NCBI GenBank assembly: GCA_902581145.1 | Contig: CACHNE010000004.1 | Coordinates: 33,867 to 97,866, forward strand | DNA from: an uncultured Bacteroidota bacterium | GTDB taxonomy: Bacteria; Bacteroidota; Bacteroidia; Flavobacteriales; Flavobacteriaceae | Length of the DNA stretch: 64,000 bases | Direction of reading: 5' to 3' | Shown here: in pieces, positions 19,046 to 28,916 of the stretch | How the letters are laid out: the number at the start of each line of letters is the position of its first letter | Numbering within the stretch: position 1 is the first letter of the stretch | Notes under the pieces: model-generated | The model's database searches: none | Told to the model about the DNA's origin: nothing | The model's input: only the letters and a program-made list of their open reading frames with translations | Position numbers and translations under genes: made by a program

Positions 19046-20043
19046 TATATAAAACTTCTTAGTATTGTTAATTTCATAATCATCTCAAATGCAATTAATA
19101 TAATTGCGGGTAGAAGGAAGTATCTAAACTTCTCGTCAACTGAATAATATTTAAACTCCTCTATCTCTGTCTTTTCTAACTCATCAATATCTGAATAAAT
19201 TTCTTTTAGTGTTTCATTGTCTGTGGCTCTAAAATATTTTCCTCCGGTCATTTCAGAAATTTGAGTAAGTAAGTTTTCGTCAATTTCAACCTGAACATTT
19301 GCATAATTAAATTTTCCTCTTGCATCAATACCAACCGGGGATAATGCAAGACCATTTGTTCCCAATCCTATAGAATATATCTTAATTTGAAATTCTTTTG
19401 CTAACTCAGCTGCTGTTATAGGGTCAATAAATCCTGCATTATTTACTCCATCAGTCAAAAGAATAATTACCTTGCTTTTAGCCTTACTGTCTTTTATTCT
19501 ATTTACGGAAGTTGCTAGTCCCATTCCAATTGCGGTTCCACCTTCAATAATATTATTGTATTTTATATCCCTAAGAGATCTTAATGTTATATTCTTATCA
19601 GACGTGAGCGGAGTTTTTGTATAACTTTCACCAGCATATTCAACCAGCCCTATTCTGTCTGAAACTCTATTTTTAATAAATTCGTCAGCAACATTTTTTA
19701 ATGCATCAAGCCTGTTTGGTTTTAAATCTTTTGCCAACATACTTGCAGAAACATCAATTGCCATTATTATATCGATACCACTATTTGTTTTTACTCTAGT
19801 TGATGTATCAATTACTTGTGGTCTTGCTAGAGCAATAATGACTAATATTAATGAAATCAACCTTAAAAATTTGAATGTTGATTTTAGTTTTGAATAGAAG
19901 TTTCCTGAATCACCAAAGGCTTCTGAATTAGAAAATTTAATCGAGTTTGTTAAATTATCACTCTTTAGGAAATTCCATAAGACTATTAAAGGAATAATAG
20001 CCAATAAAATAAAGTACTCTGGATTTAAAAATTCTAAATTCAT
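19045..20043 (-). CDS. batA: BatA: von Willebrand factor A domain membrane protein
   Basis: 332 residues. It has N-terminal hydrophobic segments, the ALARPQ motif typical of aerotolerance regulators, a VWA domain with MIDAS DVSAS (97-101) and LLTDGVNNAG, and a C-terminal membrane helix. It is a paralogue of the following batB. A 4-base overlap with the preceding gene suggests coupled translation. Confidence 0.92.
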   Translation of the reverse strand: MNLEFLNPEYFILLAIIPLIVLWNFLKSDNLTNSIKFSNSEAFGDSGNFYSKLKSTFKFLRLISLILVIIALARPQVIDTSTRVKTNSGIDIIMAIDVSASMLAKDLKPNRLDALKNVADEFIKNRVSDRIGLVEYAGESYTKTPLTSDKNITLRSLRDIKYNNIIEGGTAIGMGLATSVNRIKDSKAKSKVIILLTDGVNNAGFIDPITAAELAKEFQIKIYSIGLGTNGLALSPVGIDARGKFNYANVQVEIDENLLTQISEMTGGKYFRATDNETLKEIYSDIDELEKTEIEEFKYYSVDEKFRYFLLPAIILIAFEMIMKLTILRSFI

Positions 20044-21671
20044 TTTTCTTCTTCTTTTAATACTTCAATTGACTTAATAATTCTTTCTCTAATCTCATCA
20101 ACATATCTTTTTTCATGTGTTAAAAGAATTGCTGTTTTAAATCCTGTTTCTGTTAAAAAACCAATAACATTATAATTTCCAGATTTATACTTCTTATCAC
20201 TTATTTTAAAATCTGAAGTTCCTGAAATAAGTAGACCTTTTCCTTTATTTTTTGTTTCAAATTCCTCATACTTTACAAGCATATTTTGAAGTCCCCTACT
20301 TTCTAAATCATCCAAACTTGAATCTAAAATTGATTGGAAATTTTGTGGTTCAATCTTCGATTGAGAGGAATAGTTTGAGACAAAAAATTCAATAGATTGA
20401 TTTGAATTCGAGAAATAAAATTGAGATTCCATTTTATAATCATCATATAAAAACTCATTGTCGTTATTTAATCTTACCAAAGCATCAGGAGTTTCAGCAA
20501 ATACTCCAGGAGACCCATATTCGGATTTTACCCAAATTTTATTTAGCAATCTAAGGTTTTTATTAAATGTTATCCTATCTAACGAATATTGAAAACCATT
20601 TATAAAACCTGAAAAAATAAACAATAAGAAAATTAAAGAAGCAGCTGAAATTGAAACAATTTTTAGTCTTTCATTTCTCAACTTCTTCTCTGCTTGTTTT
20701 TGATAATTTAAATTTTTTAGTTTTTCCTCTTCACTGGGTTCAGGTAGTAATTGTGAAAAAAGTTGAACCTCATCATTAATTATGCTAAGGTCATTTTGAA
20801 TTACATTTTTTTCAGGAAGAAATTTTGCAAACTTTACCAAGTCTGCTCTTTTAAAAACATCTTCAATTCTATTGATAGATTTCTTTGAAATATTAAAAGA
20901 ATTTATTTCGCTTAAGTTTTCTAGTTTTAAGATTAGCTCACCTGTAGTACTTTCTAAGGCTCTTTCATATACTTCTTTTTCAAAAAAACTTCTTAATGCA
21001 TATGTTAATTCAGAATAAAAAAACTTAATATCTAATTTCGAATCAAGATTAATTTTTTCTAAATCACTTAATCTTTTCTTAATTAATTCAATAGGTCTTA
21101 ATGCAGGTTTAATATTTAATAGTGGATTAAAAAAATCGACAAGTTGTCTTCTGAAAAAAAGTAAAATCAGGATTAAAAAAAGAGTGAATAGAATAATTGG
21201 GTAATTATTCATTAAACGAAGTTTGAAAATTTCTAATGTTGAAAACTTATCGAATGATGGCTTTATATCGTAGAGACCTTGCTTAGTAGTGTCAACTTCA
21301 ACTAAATTAACTAAGATTTTTTTTGAGTCAGTAGAAAATAATTTATCTCCAATTTGAATCTTTATTTTTGGAATGATATATTCTCCTTCATCAAATGATG
21401 TAATACCATATTTCTTTGAAAATAAAAAACCCTCTTCAACCTCAGTTGTATCAATCTGATATTCTGAAATTAATTCGAAAGGCACAAACGAAGTTGAATC
21501 TGGAAAAATAATATTTTCCACCCTTTCAGAACTGACATCAATTGTATAAATAAGTTCTTTTCCTATTAATGTTGAATCAGATTCAACAGAAGCAGTAACA
21601 TTTTGTGAAATGGATATAACGCTTTGTAAAAAAACAAAACAAAAAATTAAAATATTGAGAAATAGTTTCAT
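20040..21671 (-). CDS. Large BatD-like membrane protein of the Bat operon
   Basis: 543 residues. A signal peptide leads to a periplasmic beta-sandwich region resembling the BatD N-terminus (about 20-125, VTASVESDSTLIGKELIYTIDV), a membrane helix (about 155-172) and a cytoplasmic helical region rich in Leu/Lys. A second membrane helix lies near 338-360, followed by a C-terminal alpha/beta region of about 180 residues that I do not recognise. Such a protein usually sits between DUF58 and batA in flavobacteria. It overlaps both neighbours by 4 bases. The role is inferred from context only. Confidence 0.75.
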   Translation of the reverse strand: MKLFLNILIFCFVFLQSVISISQNVTASVESDSTLIGKELIYTIDVSSERVENIIFPDSTSFVPFELISEYQIDTTEVEEGFLFSKKYGITSFDEGEYIIPKIKIQIGDKLFSTDSKKILVNLVEVDTTKQGLYDIKPSFDKFSTLEIFKLRLMNNYPIILFTLFLILILLFFRRQLVDFFNPLLNIKPALRPIELIKKRLSDLEKINLDSKLDIKFFYSELTYALRSFFEKEVYERALESTTGELILKLENLSEINSFNISKKSINRIEDVFKRADLVKFAKFLPEKNVIQNDLSIINDEVQLFSQLLPEPSEEEKLKNLNYQKQAEKKLRNERLKIVSISAASLIFLLFIFSGFINGFQYSLDRITFNKNLRLLNKIWVKSEYGSPGVFAETPDALVRLNNDNEFLYDDYKMESQFYFSNSNQSIEFFVSNYSSQSKIEPQNFQSILDSSLDDLESRGLQNMLVKYEEFETKNKGKGLLISGTSDFKISDKKYKSGNYNVIGFLTETGFKTAILLTHEKRYVDEIRERIIKSIEVLKEEEK

Positions 21672-22531
21672 CGACTCTTAAAATATTTTAATAATTTTTT
21701 TTGATAATCATCATTCGTATTACATTCAATTATTCCAGATCCTGACCTTTTAAAATAATCCACAAACTCTCTCCTTTTGGAATTATAATATTCATTGTAT
21801 TTCCTTCTGATTTTTTTTGAGCTGGTATTTACTGTAGTTCGTTTTCCGGTTTCATTATCATTTATATCAATAACACCTAAATTTGGAATAATTTCTTCGG
21901 TTTTATCATATATTCTAATTCCTGTTACATCATGTCTAGAAGAAAATATTTTAAGAGAATTTGAATAATCTTTAGAAATAAAATCAGAGATAATAAAAGC
22001 GATAGATCTGTTTTTTAAAATATTGGAGACAAACTTTAAAGGAACATTAATATCAGTCTTTTTACTCTTCGATTTAAATTCTAGCAACTCTCTAATAATT
22101 CTTAAGACATGAGATTTACCTTTTTTTGGGGGGATGTATAATTCAACATTATCAGAGAATAAAATTAATCCAACTTTATCATTGTTTTTAGTTGCTGAAA
22201 ATGCTAAAGTTGCCGCTAATTCTGTAACATATTCATTTTTAAAGGCTGAATTAGATCCAAAAAAATTGGAGCCAGAAATATCAATAATTAACATCATTGT
22301 TAGCTCTCTCTCCTCCTCAAATACTTTTATAAATGTGTCGTTATATCTTGCTGTTACATTCCAGTCTATTGCTCTGACATCATCTCCGAATTGGTATTGT
22401 CTTACTTCACTAAAAGCCATACCTCTACCTTTGAATGTGGACTGGTACTCTCCACCAAAGATGTGATCTGATAATCTTTTGGTTTTGATTTCAATTTTTC
22501 TGACTTTTTTTAGAAGATCTTTTGTTTCCAT
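21668..22531 (-). CDS. DUF58-domain protein of the MoxR-Bat operon
   Basis: 287 residues, soluble. The DUF58 hallmark GDDVRAIDWNVTAR is at 49-62, followed by a VWA-like domain with MIDAS-type DISGS at 84-88. DUF58 proteins accompany MoxR AAA+ ATPases and probably act as adaptors. It starts 11 bases after the moxR stop and overlaps the next gene by 4. Confidence 0.92.
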   Translation of the reverse strand: METKDLLKKVRKIEIKTKRLSDHIFGGEYQSTFKGRGMAFSEVRQYQFGDDVRAIDWNVTARYNDTFIKVFEEERELTMMLIIDISGSNFFGSNSAFKNEYVTELAATLAFSATKNNDKVGLILFSDNVELYIPPKKGKSHVLRIIRELLEFKSKSKKTDINVPLKFVSNILKNRSIAFIISDFISKDYSNSLKIFSSRHDVTGIRIYDKTEEIIPNLGVIDINDNETGKRTTVNTSSKKIRRKYNEYYNSKRREFVDYFKRSGSGIIECNTNDDYQKKLLKYFKSR

Positions 22532-22541
22532 TGTTAAGAGT

Positions 22542-23537
22542 TTATGGAACAGCTATTTCATTTACAATTTTTGTGATAATATCAACAGATGACATGTTTT
22601 CTGCTTCGGCTTCATAAGAAATTCCAATTCTGTGTTGTAAAACATCAAACACCACTGCTCTTACATCATCAGGAATTACAAATCCTCGTCTATTTATGAA
22701 CGCATAACATTTTGCAGCTAAGGCAAGATTAATACTTCCTCTTGGGGAGGCACCAAAAGATATTAGTGGTTTTAGTTCTGATAAATTATATTTTTCTGGA
22801 AATCTAGTGGCAAAAATAATATCAAGTATATAAGACTCAATTTTTTCATCCATATAAACTTCTCTCACAACTTTTTGCGCAGTTATAATCTTTTTAAGTG
22901 TCACGACGGGTTTCACCTTGCTTGCAGTATTTTCTAAATTTGCTCGCATAATTAATTTTTCATCATCTAATTCAGGATAGGTAATAACTGTTTTTAACAT
23001 AAATCTATCTACCTGAGCCTCCGGAAGTGGATATGTTCCTTCTTGGTCAATTGGATTTTGAGTAGCCATCACTAGAAATGGCTCTTCCAACTTAAATGTT
23101 TCTTCACCAATTGTAACTTGTTTTTCTTGCATTGCTTCTAACAAAGCCGATTGTACTTTTGCAGGTGCTCTATTTATTTCGTCTGCTAAAACAAAATTTG
23201 CAAAAACAGGACCTTTCTTAACAGAGAATTTTGACTGTTTCACATTATAAAGTTGTGTCCCAACAACATCAGCAGGTAAAAGATCAGGTGTGAATTGAAT
23301 TCTACTGAAACTACCACTTATCGCCTTTGATAAAGTATTGATGGCAAGGGTTTTTGCTAAACCAGGGACACCTTCTAGTAATATGTGGCCTTTTGCAAGA
23401 AGACCTATTAAAAGTTTATCCACCATATTCTTTTGACCAACAATTACTTTATTCATCTCTGATCTCAACAAATCAATGAAAGCACTTTCTTTTTCTATTT
23501 TTTCATTAATTTTCTTTATATCAACTTTGTTTTCCAT
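22542..23537 (-). CDS. MoxR-family AAA+ ATPase
   Basis: 331 residues. Walker A GVPGLAKT at 56-63, Walker B region FVLADEINRAPAKVQSALL, sensor MATQNPIDQEGTYPLPEAQ and the conserved SFGASPRGSINL near the C-terminus. MoxR ATPases act as chaperones with VWA partners. This is the first gene of the nine-gene operon reading down to 14184; the 134 bases before it separate it from the divergent SDR gene. Confidence 0.95.
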   Translation of the reverse strand: MENKVDIKKINEKIEKESAFIDLLRSEMNKVIVGQKNMVDKLLIGLLAKGHILLEGVPGLAKTLAINTLSKAISGSFSRIQFTPDLLPADVVGTQLYNVKQSKFSVKKGPVFANFVLADEINRAPAKVQSALLEAMQEKQVTIGEETFKLEEPFLVMATQNPIDQEGTYPLPEAQVDRFMLKTVITYPELDDEKLIMRANLENTASKVKPVVTLKKIITAQKVVREVYMDEKIESYILDIIFATRFPEKYNLSELKPLISFGASPRGSINLALAAKCYAFINRRGFVIPDDVRAVVFDVLQHRIGISYEAEAENMSSVDIITKIVNEIAVP

Positions 23538-23671
23538 GACTAAAAATTATTATAACTTTAAAATTGGTTTTGCAAATTGGTAAATCATTATAAATATCTC
23601 TGTTAACATTAGGTTAAAAAAGACCATTTTTAACCAAATATTAACATTTTGAATAACTTAAAATTTAAGAC

Positions 23672-24421
23672 TTGAAAACTATACTTATTACCGGAGCAAC
23701 AAGCGGAATTGGATTAGCAGCTGCTAAAAAGTTAGCGAATGAAAAAAATCAACTGATTTTATGTGGGAGAAGACAACGTAAATTAGATGAAATTTCTGAG
23801 GAACTTTCAAAATCTGCTAACGTATTATCACTTTGCTTTGATGTTTCAAATAAAAATGAAGTAAATAGACTTTTAAATGATCTTCCTGAGCAATTTAGTT
23901 CTGTTGATGTTCTTATAAATAATGCAGGAAATGCTCATGGGCTTGATACTATTCAAGATGGTTCGCTTGATGATTGGGATAATATGATTGATAGTAATGT
24001 GAAAGGTTTGCTTTATGTTTCTCGTGTTATCATACCAAAAATGATTGAACAAAAGTGTGGGCATATAATTAATTTAGGCTCTTTAGCAGGTAGGGAAGTT
24101 TATGAAAAAGGAAATATTTACTGCGCAACAAAACATGCGGTGAATGCAATTTCAAAAGCTATGAGAATTGATTTAAATAAAACAGGTATTAAAGTTTCTG
24201 AAATTAATCCAGGACTTGTGGAAACCGACTTTTCAAATGTACGTTTCAAAGGAGATAGTGATCGGGCAGAAAAGGTTTATCAAGGTTACAAGGCACTACA
24301 AGCAGATGATATTGCTGATATTATCGAATTTGTAATAAATAGACCGGACCATGTTAATATTGCAGATATTTTAGTGCTTCCTCAAGCACAAGCAACAAGC
24401 TCAATTATAGATAAGAAATAA
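23672..24421 (+). CDS. SDR-family NADP-dependent oxidoreductase (YdfG-like)
   Basis: 249 residues of classical short-chain dehydrogenase: TGATSGIG cofactor motif at the N-terminus, CGRR that favours NADP(H), NNAG, and the active site GSLAG...YCATK. It resembles the YdfG group (3-hydroxy acid dehydrogenase/malonic semialdehyde reductase), though the substrate is not certain. The start codon is TTG: an in-frame stop lies two codons upstream and the Rossmann motif begins five residues in, so no ATG start is possible. It is convergent with the aldehyde dehydrogenase, 11 bases away. Confidence 0.9.
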   Translation: MKTILITGATSGIGLAAAKKLANEKNQLILCGRRQRKLDEISEELSKSANVLSLCFDVSNKNEVNRLLNDLPEQFSSVDVLINNAGNAHGLDTIQDGSLDDWDNMIDSNVKGLLYVSRVIIPKMIEQKCGHIINLGSLAGREVYEKGNIYCATKHAVNAISKAMRIDLNKTGIKVSEINPGLVETDFSNVRFKGDSDRAEKVYQGYKALQADDIADIIEFVINRPDHVNIADILVLPQAQATSSIIDKK

Positions 24422-24432
24422 TTTTAATAATT

Positions 24433-25965
24433 CTAAAGATCAAACTTAATTCCCTGAGCTAGAGGAAGATCATCTGTATAGTTTATTGTATTTGTTTGTC
24501 TTCTCATGTAAATTTTCCAAGCATCAGAACCTGATTCTCTACCACCACCTGTATCTTTTTCACCACCAAATGCACCGCCAATTTCAGCACCGGAAGTACC
24601 AATATTTACATTAGCGATTCCACAATCAGAGCCTGCAGCTGAAAGAAATTTCTCAGCCTCTTTTAGGTTGTTTGTCATAATTGCTGAAGACAATCCTTGT
24701 GTAACATTATTTTGAATTTCAATTGCATTGGTTACTGGACCGGAATATTTTAGTAAGTATAAAATTGGTGCAAAAGTTTCTTCTTGAACAATATGAAAGT
24801 CTGGTTTTGCCTCAGCAATAGCAGGTTTGACATAACATCCACTTTCATATCCTTCACCTTCCAAAATACCACCTTCAACAACGATATTTCCACCTTCTTC
24901 AACTACTTTATCTAAAGCTTTTGAATACATATCTACAGCTAATTTATCAATTACAGGTCCAACATGATTTGATTGATCAAGTGGATTTCCAATTTTAATT
25001 TGTTTATATGCATTTACAACCGCATCACGAACTTCATCATATATATCTTCATGAATAATTAACCTCCTAGTTGAAGTACATCTTTGACCTGCAGTTCCAA
25101 CTGCTCCAAAAACTGCACCCATTACAGTCATCTTAACATCAGCATCAGGGGTAACAATAATAGCATTATTTCCACCAAGCTCTAATAATGATTTCCCTAA
25201 TCTAGCACCTACTTCACTAGCAACAATTTTACCCATTCTGGTTGAGCCTGTTGCAGAAACAAGGGGAATTCTCTTGTCTTTTGTCATGTATTCTCCAACT
25301 TTATAGTCTCCGTTTATTAAACAAGAAATTCCTTCAGGCAAATCATTGGCTTTTAATATATCAGCTATAATCTTTTGACATGCAACTGAGCAAAGTGGTG
25401 TTTTTTCACTTGGTTTCCAAACACAAACATCACCACATATCCAAGCTAAAGCTGTATTCCAAGACCATACAGCAACTGGAAAATTAAATGCTGAAATAAT
25501 TCCAACAATACCAAGTGGATGATATTGCTCATACATTCTATGTCCAGGTCTTTCACTGTGCATAGTTAAACCATGCAACTGTCTGGAAAGTCCAACAGCA
25601 AAATCACAAATATCAATCATCTCTTGAACCTCTCCTAAGCCCTCTTGAAAACTTTTTCCCATTTCATAGGAAACCAAAACGCCTAATGGTTCTTTTAAGT
25701 CTCTTAGCTTATTTCCAAACTGTCTTACGATTTCACCTCTTTGAGGTGCAGGGACTGTTCTCCAAAATTTAAAGGCAGACTGAGCGCTTTCGATTACCTT
25801 ATTGTAATCTTCAAAAGTTGTCGTTGAAACAGTTCCAATCTCTTTTCCATCAACCGGGGAATAACTGCTAATCTTTTCTCCATCACTGAAATAATTACTT
25901 CCAGTTGATGTTCCGATATTATGATTTGACAGTCCTAATTCCTTAAGTGAGTTTTCGATATTCAT
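24433..25965 (-). CDS. amaB: ALDH7-type aldehyde dehydrogenase (piperideine-6-carboxylate dehydrogenase-like)
   Basis: 510 residues. The catalytic cysteine is C296 in GQRCTSTRR and the general base is E262 in LLELGGNNA. The N-terminal half contains SAFNFPVAVWSWN and the C-terminus EKDTGGGRESGSDAWKIYMRRQT. These segments are typical of ALDH7 (antiquitin), which oxidises alpha-aminoadipic semialdehyde in lysine catabolism. Members of the family also oxidise betaine or lipid aldehydes, so the substrate is inferred. No other lysine degradation gene is next to it. Confidence 0.9.
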   Translation of the reverse strand: MNIENSLKELGLSNHNIGTSTGSNYFSDGEKISSYSPVDGKEIGTVSTTTFEDYNKVIESAQSAFKFWRTVPAPQRGEIVRQFGNKLRDLKEPLGVLVSYEMGKSFQEGLGEVQEMIDICDFAVGLSRQLHGLTMHSERPGHRMYEQYHPLGIVGIISAFNFPVAVWSWNTALAWICGDVCVWKPSEKTPLCSVACQKIIADILKANDLPEGISCLINGDYKVGEYMTKDKRIPLVSATGSTRMGKIVASEVGARLGKSLLELGGNNAIIVTPDADVKMTVMGAVFGAVGTAGQRCTSTRRLIIHEDIYDEVRDAVVNAYKQIKIGNPLDQSNHVGPVIDKLAVDMYSKALDKVVEEGGNIVVEGGILEGEGYESGCYVKPAIAEAKPDFHIVQEETFAPILYLLKYSGPVTNAIEIQNNVTQGLSSAIMTNNLKEAEKFLSAAGSDCGIANVNIGTSGAEIGGAFGGEKDTGGGRESGSDAWKIYMRRQTNTINYTDDLPLAQGIKFDL

Positions 25966-26016
25966 GATAAATTATTTAACTTGACGAAGATAAGGATTTA
26001 TTAATATTTATAGTTT

Positions 26017-26970
26017 ATGAAAAAATATTTGTGTCTGCTAATTATTATACTTTTTAGCTGCAATAATCATGATGAAAATAAGATTGCAATTGTCATTCAT
26101 GGAGGTGCAGGAATTATACTAAAAGAAAATATTTCCAAGTCTAAAGAAGATTCTATTATTAATAAACTAGATGAAGCTATTTCAAAGGGGTGGAAATTAT
26201 TAAAAAAGGGTGAATCTAGCGAAACAGCCGTGATTGAAACAATTAAAATTTTAGAGGACTCTCCGTTATTTAACGCAGGTAAAGGAAGTGTATTTAATAG
26301 CGAAGGAAAAGTGGAAAATGACGCATCCATAATGAGGGGTAATGATCTTAATGCTGGTGCATCATCCGGAACTTCAAATGTTAAAAATCCGATAACTCTT
26401 GCAGCCAATATTATGAATCATTCAGAGCATGTTTTTCTTTCGGGTAAAGGGGCAGAAAACTTTGCAAAAAATAGAAATCTTGAGATTGTAAACAATGAAT
26501 ATTTTCATACAAAATTTAGATACAATCAACTCTTGAATAAAAAAGGTGAAGATAAATATGGAACTGTTGGTTGCGTAGCAATTGATGTTAATGGTAATAT
26601 TGTGGCAGGTACATCCACTGGTGGAATGACAAATAAAAAATGGGGTAGAATTGGTGACTCTCCAATTATTGGTGCTGGGACCTATGCAAATAATAATACA
26701 TGTGGTATTTCATCAACCGGATCTGGAGAATATTTTATAAGAACTGTTGCCGCTTATCAAGTTTCTTCATTGTTAGAAAATCATAATTATGATTTAAAGA
26801 AAGCAATGTATAAGGTAATTCATGAAAAAATCGGAGCAATTGGAGGTGATGGTGGAATGATAGGCATTGATAAAAACTCAGATATATCAATGGAATTTAA
26901 TACTCCAGGAATGTATCGAGCGTATGTCAACAAATATGAAAAAAAAGAAATTTTCCTCTATGAGGAATAA
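26017..26970 (+). CDS. Isoaspartyl peptidase/L-asparaginase (Ntn hydrolase), lipoprotein
   Basis: 317 residues. A lipobox (LFSC, lipidated C15) precedes a plant-type asparaginase domain: VIHGGAGI, FNAGKGSVFN and NDASIMRG. The autocleavage site is the nucleophile T183 in KYGTVGCVAID, followed by TSTGGMTNKKWGRIGDSPI. It removes isoaspartyl residues from peptides or hydrolyses asparagine. The family usual is about 310-330 residues. It is convergent with pyk, with one base between the two stops. Confidence 0.93.
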   Translation: MKKYLCLLIIILFSCNNHDENKIAIVIHGGAGIILKENISKSKEDSIINKLDEAISKGWKLLKKGESSETAVIETIKILEDSPLFNAGKGSVFNSEGKVENDASIMRGNDLNAGASSGTSNVKNPITLAANIMNHSEHVFLSGKGAENFAKNRNLEIVNNEYFHTKFRYNQLLNKKGEDKYGTVGCVAIDVNGNIVAGTSTGGMTNKKWGRIGDSPIIGAGTYANNNTCGISSTGSGEYFIRTVAAYQVSSLLENHNYDLKKAMYKVIHEKIGAIGGDGGMIGIDKNSDISMEFNTPGMYRAYVNKYEKKEIFLYEE

Positions 26971-26971
26971 G

Positions 26972-28408
26972 CTATTTAATTTCTGAGATTTTAAGGGTAT
27001 TCACCATACCACTTTCCTTAACCGGCATTGAAGCAAGGTTTATTACCATATCCCCTTTTTTTGCAAATCCTTTTTTATTTACAATCTCATTAATTTCTTG
27101 AATTGTCTTGTCGGTTGAAACCGATCTATTATAATAAAATGCTTTAACTCCCCATAATAAATTTAATCTGCAAAGTATTCTTTTATTAGAAGTGAAAACA
27201 ATAATATTTGAATGAGGCCTCCAAGACGAAACTTGAAATGCTGTATAACCACTTTGTGTTAATGTTGTAATTGCTGCAATTTTAGTTTCATTTGCTATTT
27301 GTGCAGCATGATAACAAATAAACTTAGTAGTATATCTATTTGTCTTGATTTTCGGAGGCGACTCAGGAACAGTAATCATTTCAGAATATTCAACACTTGT
27401 AATAATCTTTGAAATCTGAGTTACTACCTCTGCTGGATATTTTCCAACTGAGGTCTCAGCAGACAGCATTACAGCATCAGCACCATCCATGATAGAATTT
27501 GCTACATCATTCACCTCAGCTCTGCTCGGCTTGAGACTGTCAATCATACTTTCCATCATCTGGGTAGCAATAATTACAGGTATCCTATGTTTCTTGGCGA
27601 GGTACACAATTCTTTTTTGCAATAATGGTACTTCTTCAGATGGAATTTCAATTCCTAAATCTCCTCTAGCAACCATTATTCCGTCAGAATTTTGAATAAT
27701 ATCCTCAATATTTTTTATTGCCTCTGGCTTTTCAATTTTTGCTATAATAGGTATTTTTTCATCTGATTGTTTTTCGATAATTTTTCGAAGATTTACCACA
27801 TCATTAGCATCTCTAACAAATGACAATGCAACCCAATCTAGCTCTTTGGAAATTGCATAAAGCAGGTCCTGCTTATCTTTTTTAGTTAGTGACGGAGTAG
27901 ATATCTTAGTATTAGGTAAGTTGACACCTTTCTTAGAGGATAATTTCCCACCTTGGATATTTCTTAATTTTACCTCATCCCTTTTATTAGTAGAAATAAC
28001 TTCAAAAATCAATTTACCGTCATCAACTAATACCTTATCTCCTTTCTTAACATCTTTAGCAAAATCTTTATATGAAAGCGATGCTTTTTGTTTATTACCT
28101 ATAATTTCTTTTTCTGTTGATATTGTAAACACATCTCCCTTTTTGAAAACCACACCATCCTGCATTTTTCCTACTCTAATCTTTGGCCCCTGCAAATCTG
28201 CAAGAATAGCAACATTAGTATCTAACTCCTTATTTAAAGATCGAATAAGCTCAACATGTCTATCAACCTCTTCATATGATGCATGGGAAAAATTAATTCT
28301 AAATACATTAACTCCAGCTTTAATTAATCTTGACAGCATAGTTTTATTACTACACCCAGGACCCAGCGTTGCGACAATTTTAGTTTTTTTGAATTTTATA
28401 TAACTCAT
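26972..28408 (-). CDS. pyk: Pyruvate kinase
   Basis: 478 residues: N-terminal KIVATLGPGCSN, RINFSHAS, ADLQGPKIRVG, the catalytic region IAKIEKPEAI and MVARGDLGIEIP, and the ATQMMESM and DAVMLSAETSVGKYP motifs. It converts phosphoenolpyruvate and ADP to pyruvate and ATP. It overlaps the IPExxxVDY gene by 4 bases and is the last gene of the acpP-fabF-rnc run. Confidence 0.96.
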   Translation of the reverse strand: MSYIKFKKTKIVATLGPGCSNKTMLSRLIKAGVNVFRINFSHASYEEVDRHVELIRSLNKELDTNVAILADLQGPKIRVGKMQDGVVFKKGDVFTISTEKEIIGNKQKASLSYKDFAKDVKKGDKVLVDDGKLIFEVISTNKRDEVKLRNIQGGKLSSKKGVNLPNTKISTPSLTKKDKQDLLYAISKELDWVALSFVRDANDVVNLRKIIEKQSDEKIPIIAKIEKPEAIKNIEDIIQNSDGIMVARGDLGIEIPSEEVPLLQKRIVYLAKKHRIPVIIATQMMESMIDSLKPSRAEVNDVANSIMDGADAVMLSAETSVGKYPAEVVTQISKIITSVEYSEMITVPESPPKIKTNRYTTKFICYHAAQIANETKIAAITTLTQSGYTAFQVSSWRPHSNIIVFTSNKRILCRLNLLWGVKAFYYNRSVSTDKTIQEINEIVNKKGFAKKGDMVINLASMPVKESGMVNTLKISEIK

Positions 28409-28881
28409 GAGAAAATTAAATTTTCTTTGTTTTCTAGTTTATTCTCAGAAATAAAAGATGTAATTACTCCACTAATTTCTGAAATTTTTTTTAATACTTT
28501 ATCTACATATTTCTTATTTGCAATATTTTCAATAATAAGAAAATAATCAACTGACTTTTGTTGGCTTAAAAGATTCATTTCATTTGAAGCCATATTTCTC
28601 AGACCAAATAAACTTAACTCTTCTTCAGAATTTTTTTCTAAAACTAATGACTTATTAGAGAAAAAGATCCATTTCAAATATTTTGTATCATCTAAATATT
28701 CATATTGCGAGTAATTTGCATCTTGCTCTGCAAAATAAATATCATTGTTTTTCCTTTTTAAACCAATATTTAGTTTTTTGTTTAAAAAAAATGCCAATCT
28801 AAATTCATCTAAGTCTGAACGAATTGCGATTAGATGATAATTTTCAGGAAATTGATTTAATTTTAATTTATGGTTATTCAA
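28405..28881 (-). CDS. IPExxxVDY-family protein
   Basis: 158 residues. The N-terminus (HKLKLNQF...LIAIRSDLDEFRLAFFLNKKLNI) matches this small Bacteroidota-only family normally located between rnc and pyk. The signature is degenerate here: SQQKSVDYFLII in place of IPE-x3-VDY, keeping only VDY. The start must be TTG at 28881, since no ATG precedes the conserved region. The function is unknown. Confidence 0.85.
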   Translation of the reverse strand: MNNHKLKLNQFPENYHLIAIRSDLDEFRLAFFLNKKLNIGLKRKNNDIYFAEQDANYSQYEYLDDTKYLKWIFFSNKSLVLEKNSEEELSLFGLRNMASNEMNLLSQQKSVDYFLIIENIANKKYVDKVLKKISEISGVITSFISENKLENKENLIFS

Positions 28882-28916
28882 AATATGAATTTCTCTGTAA
28901 AGATAAGCTTATTCTA

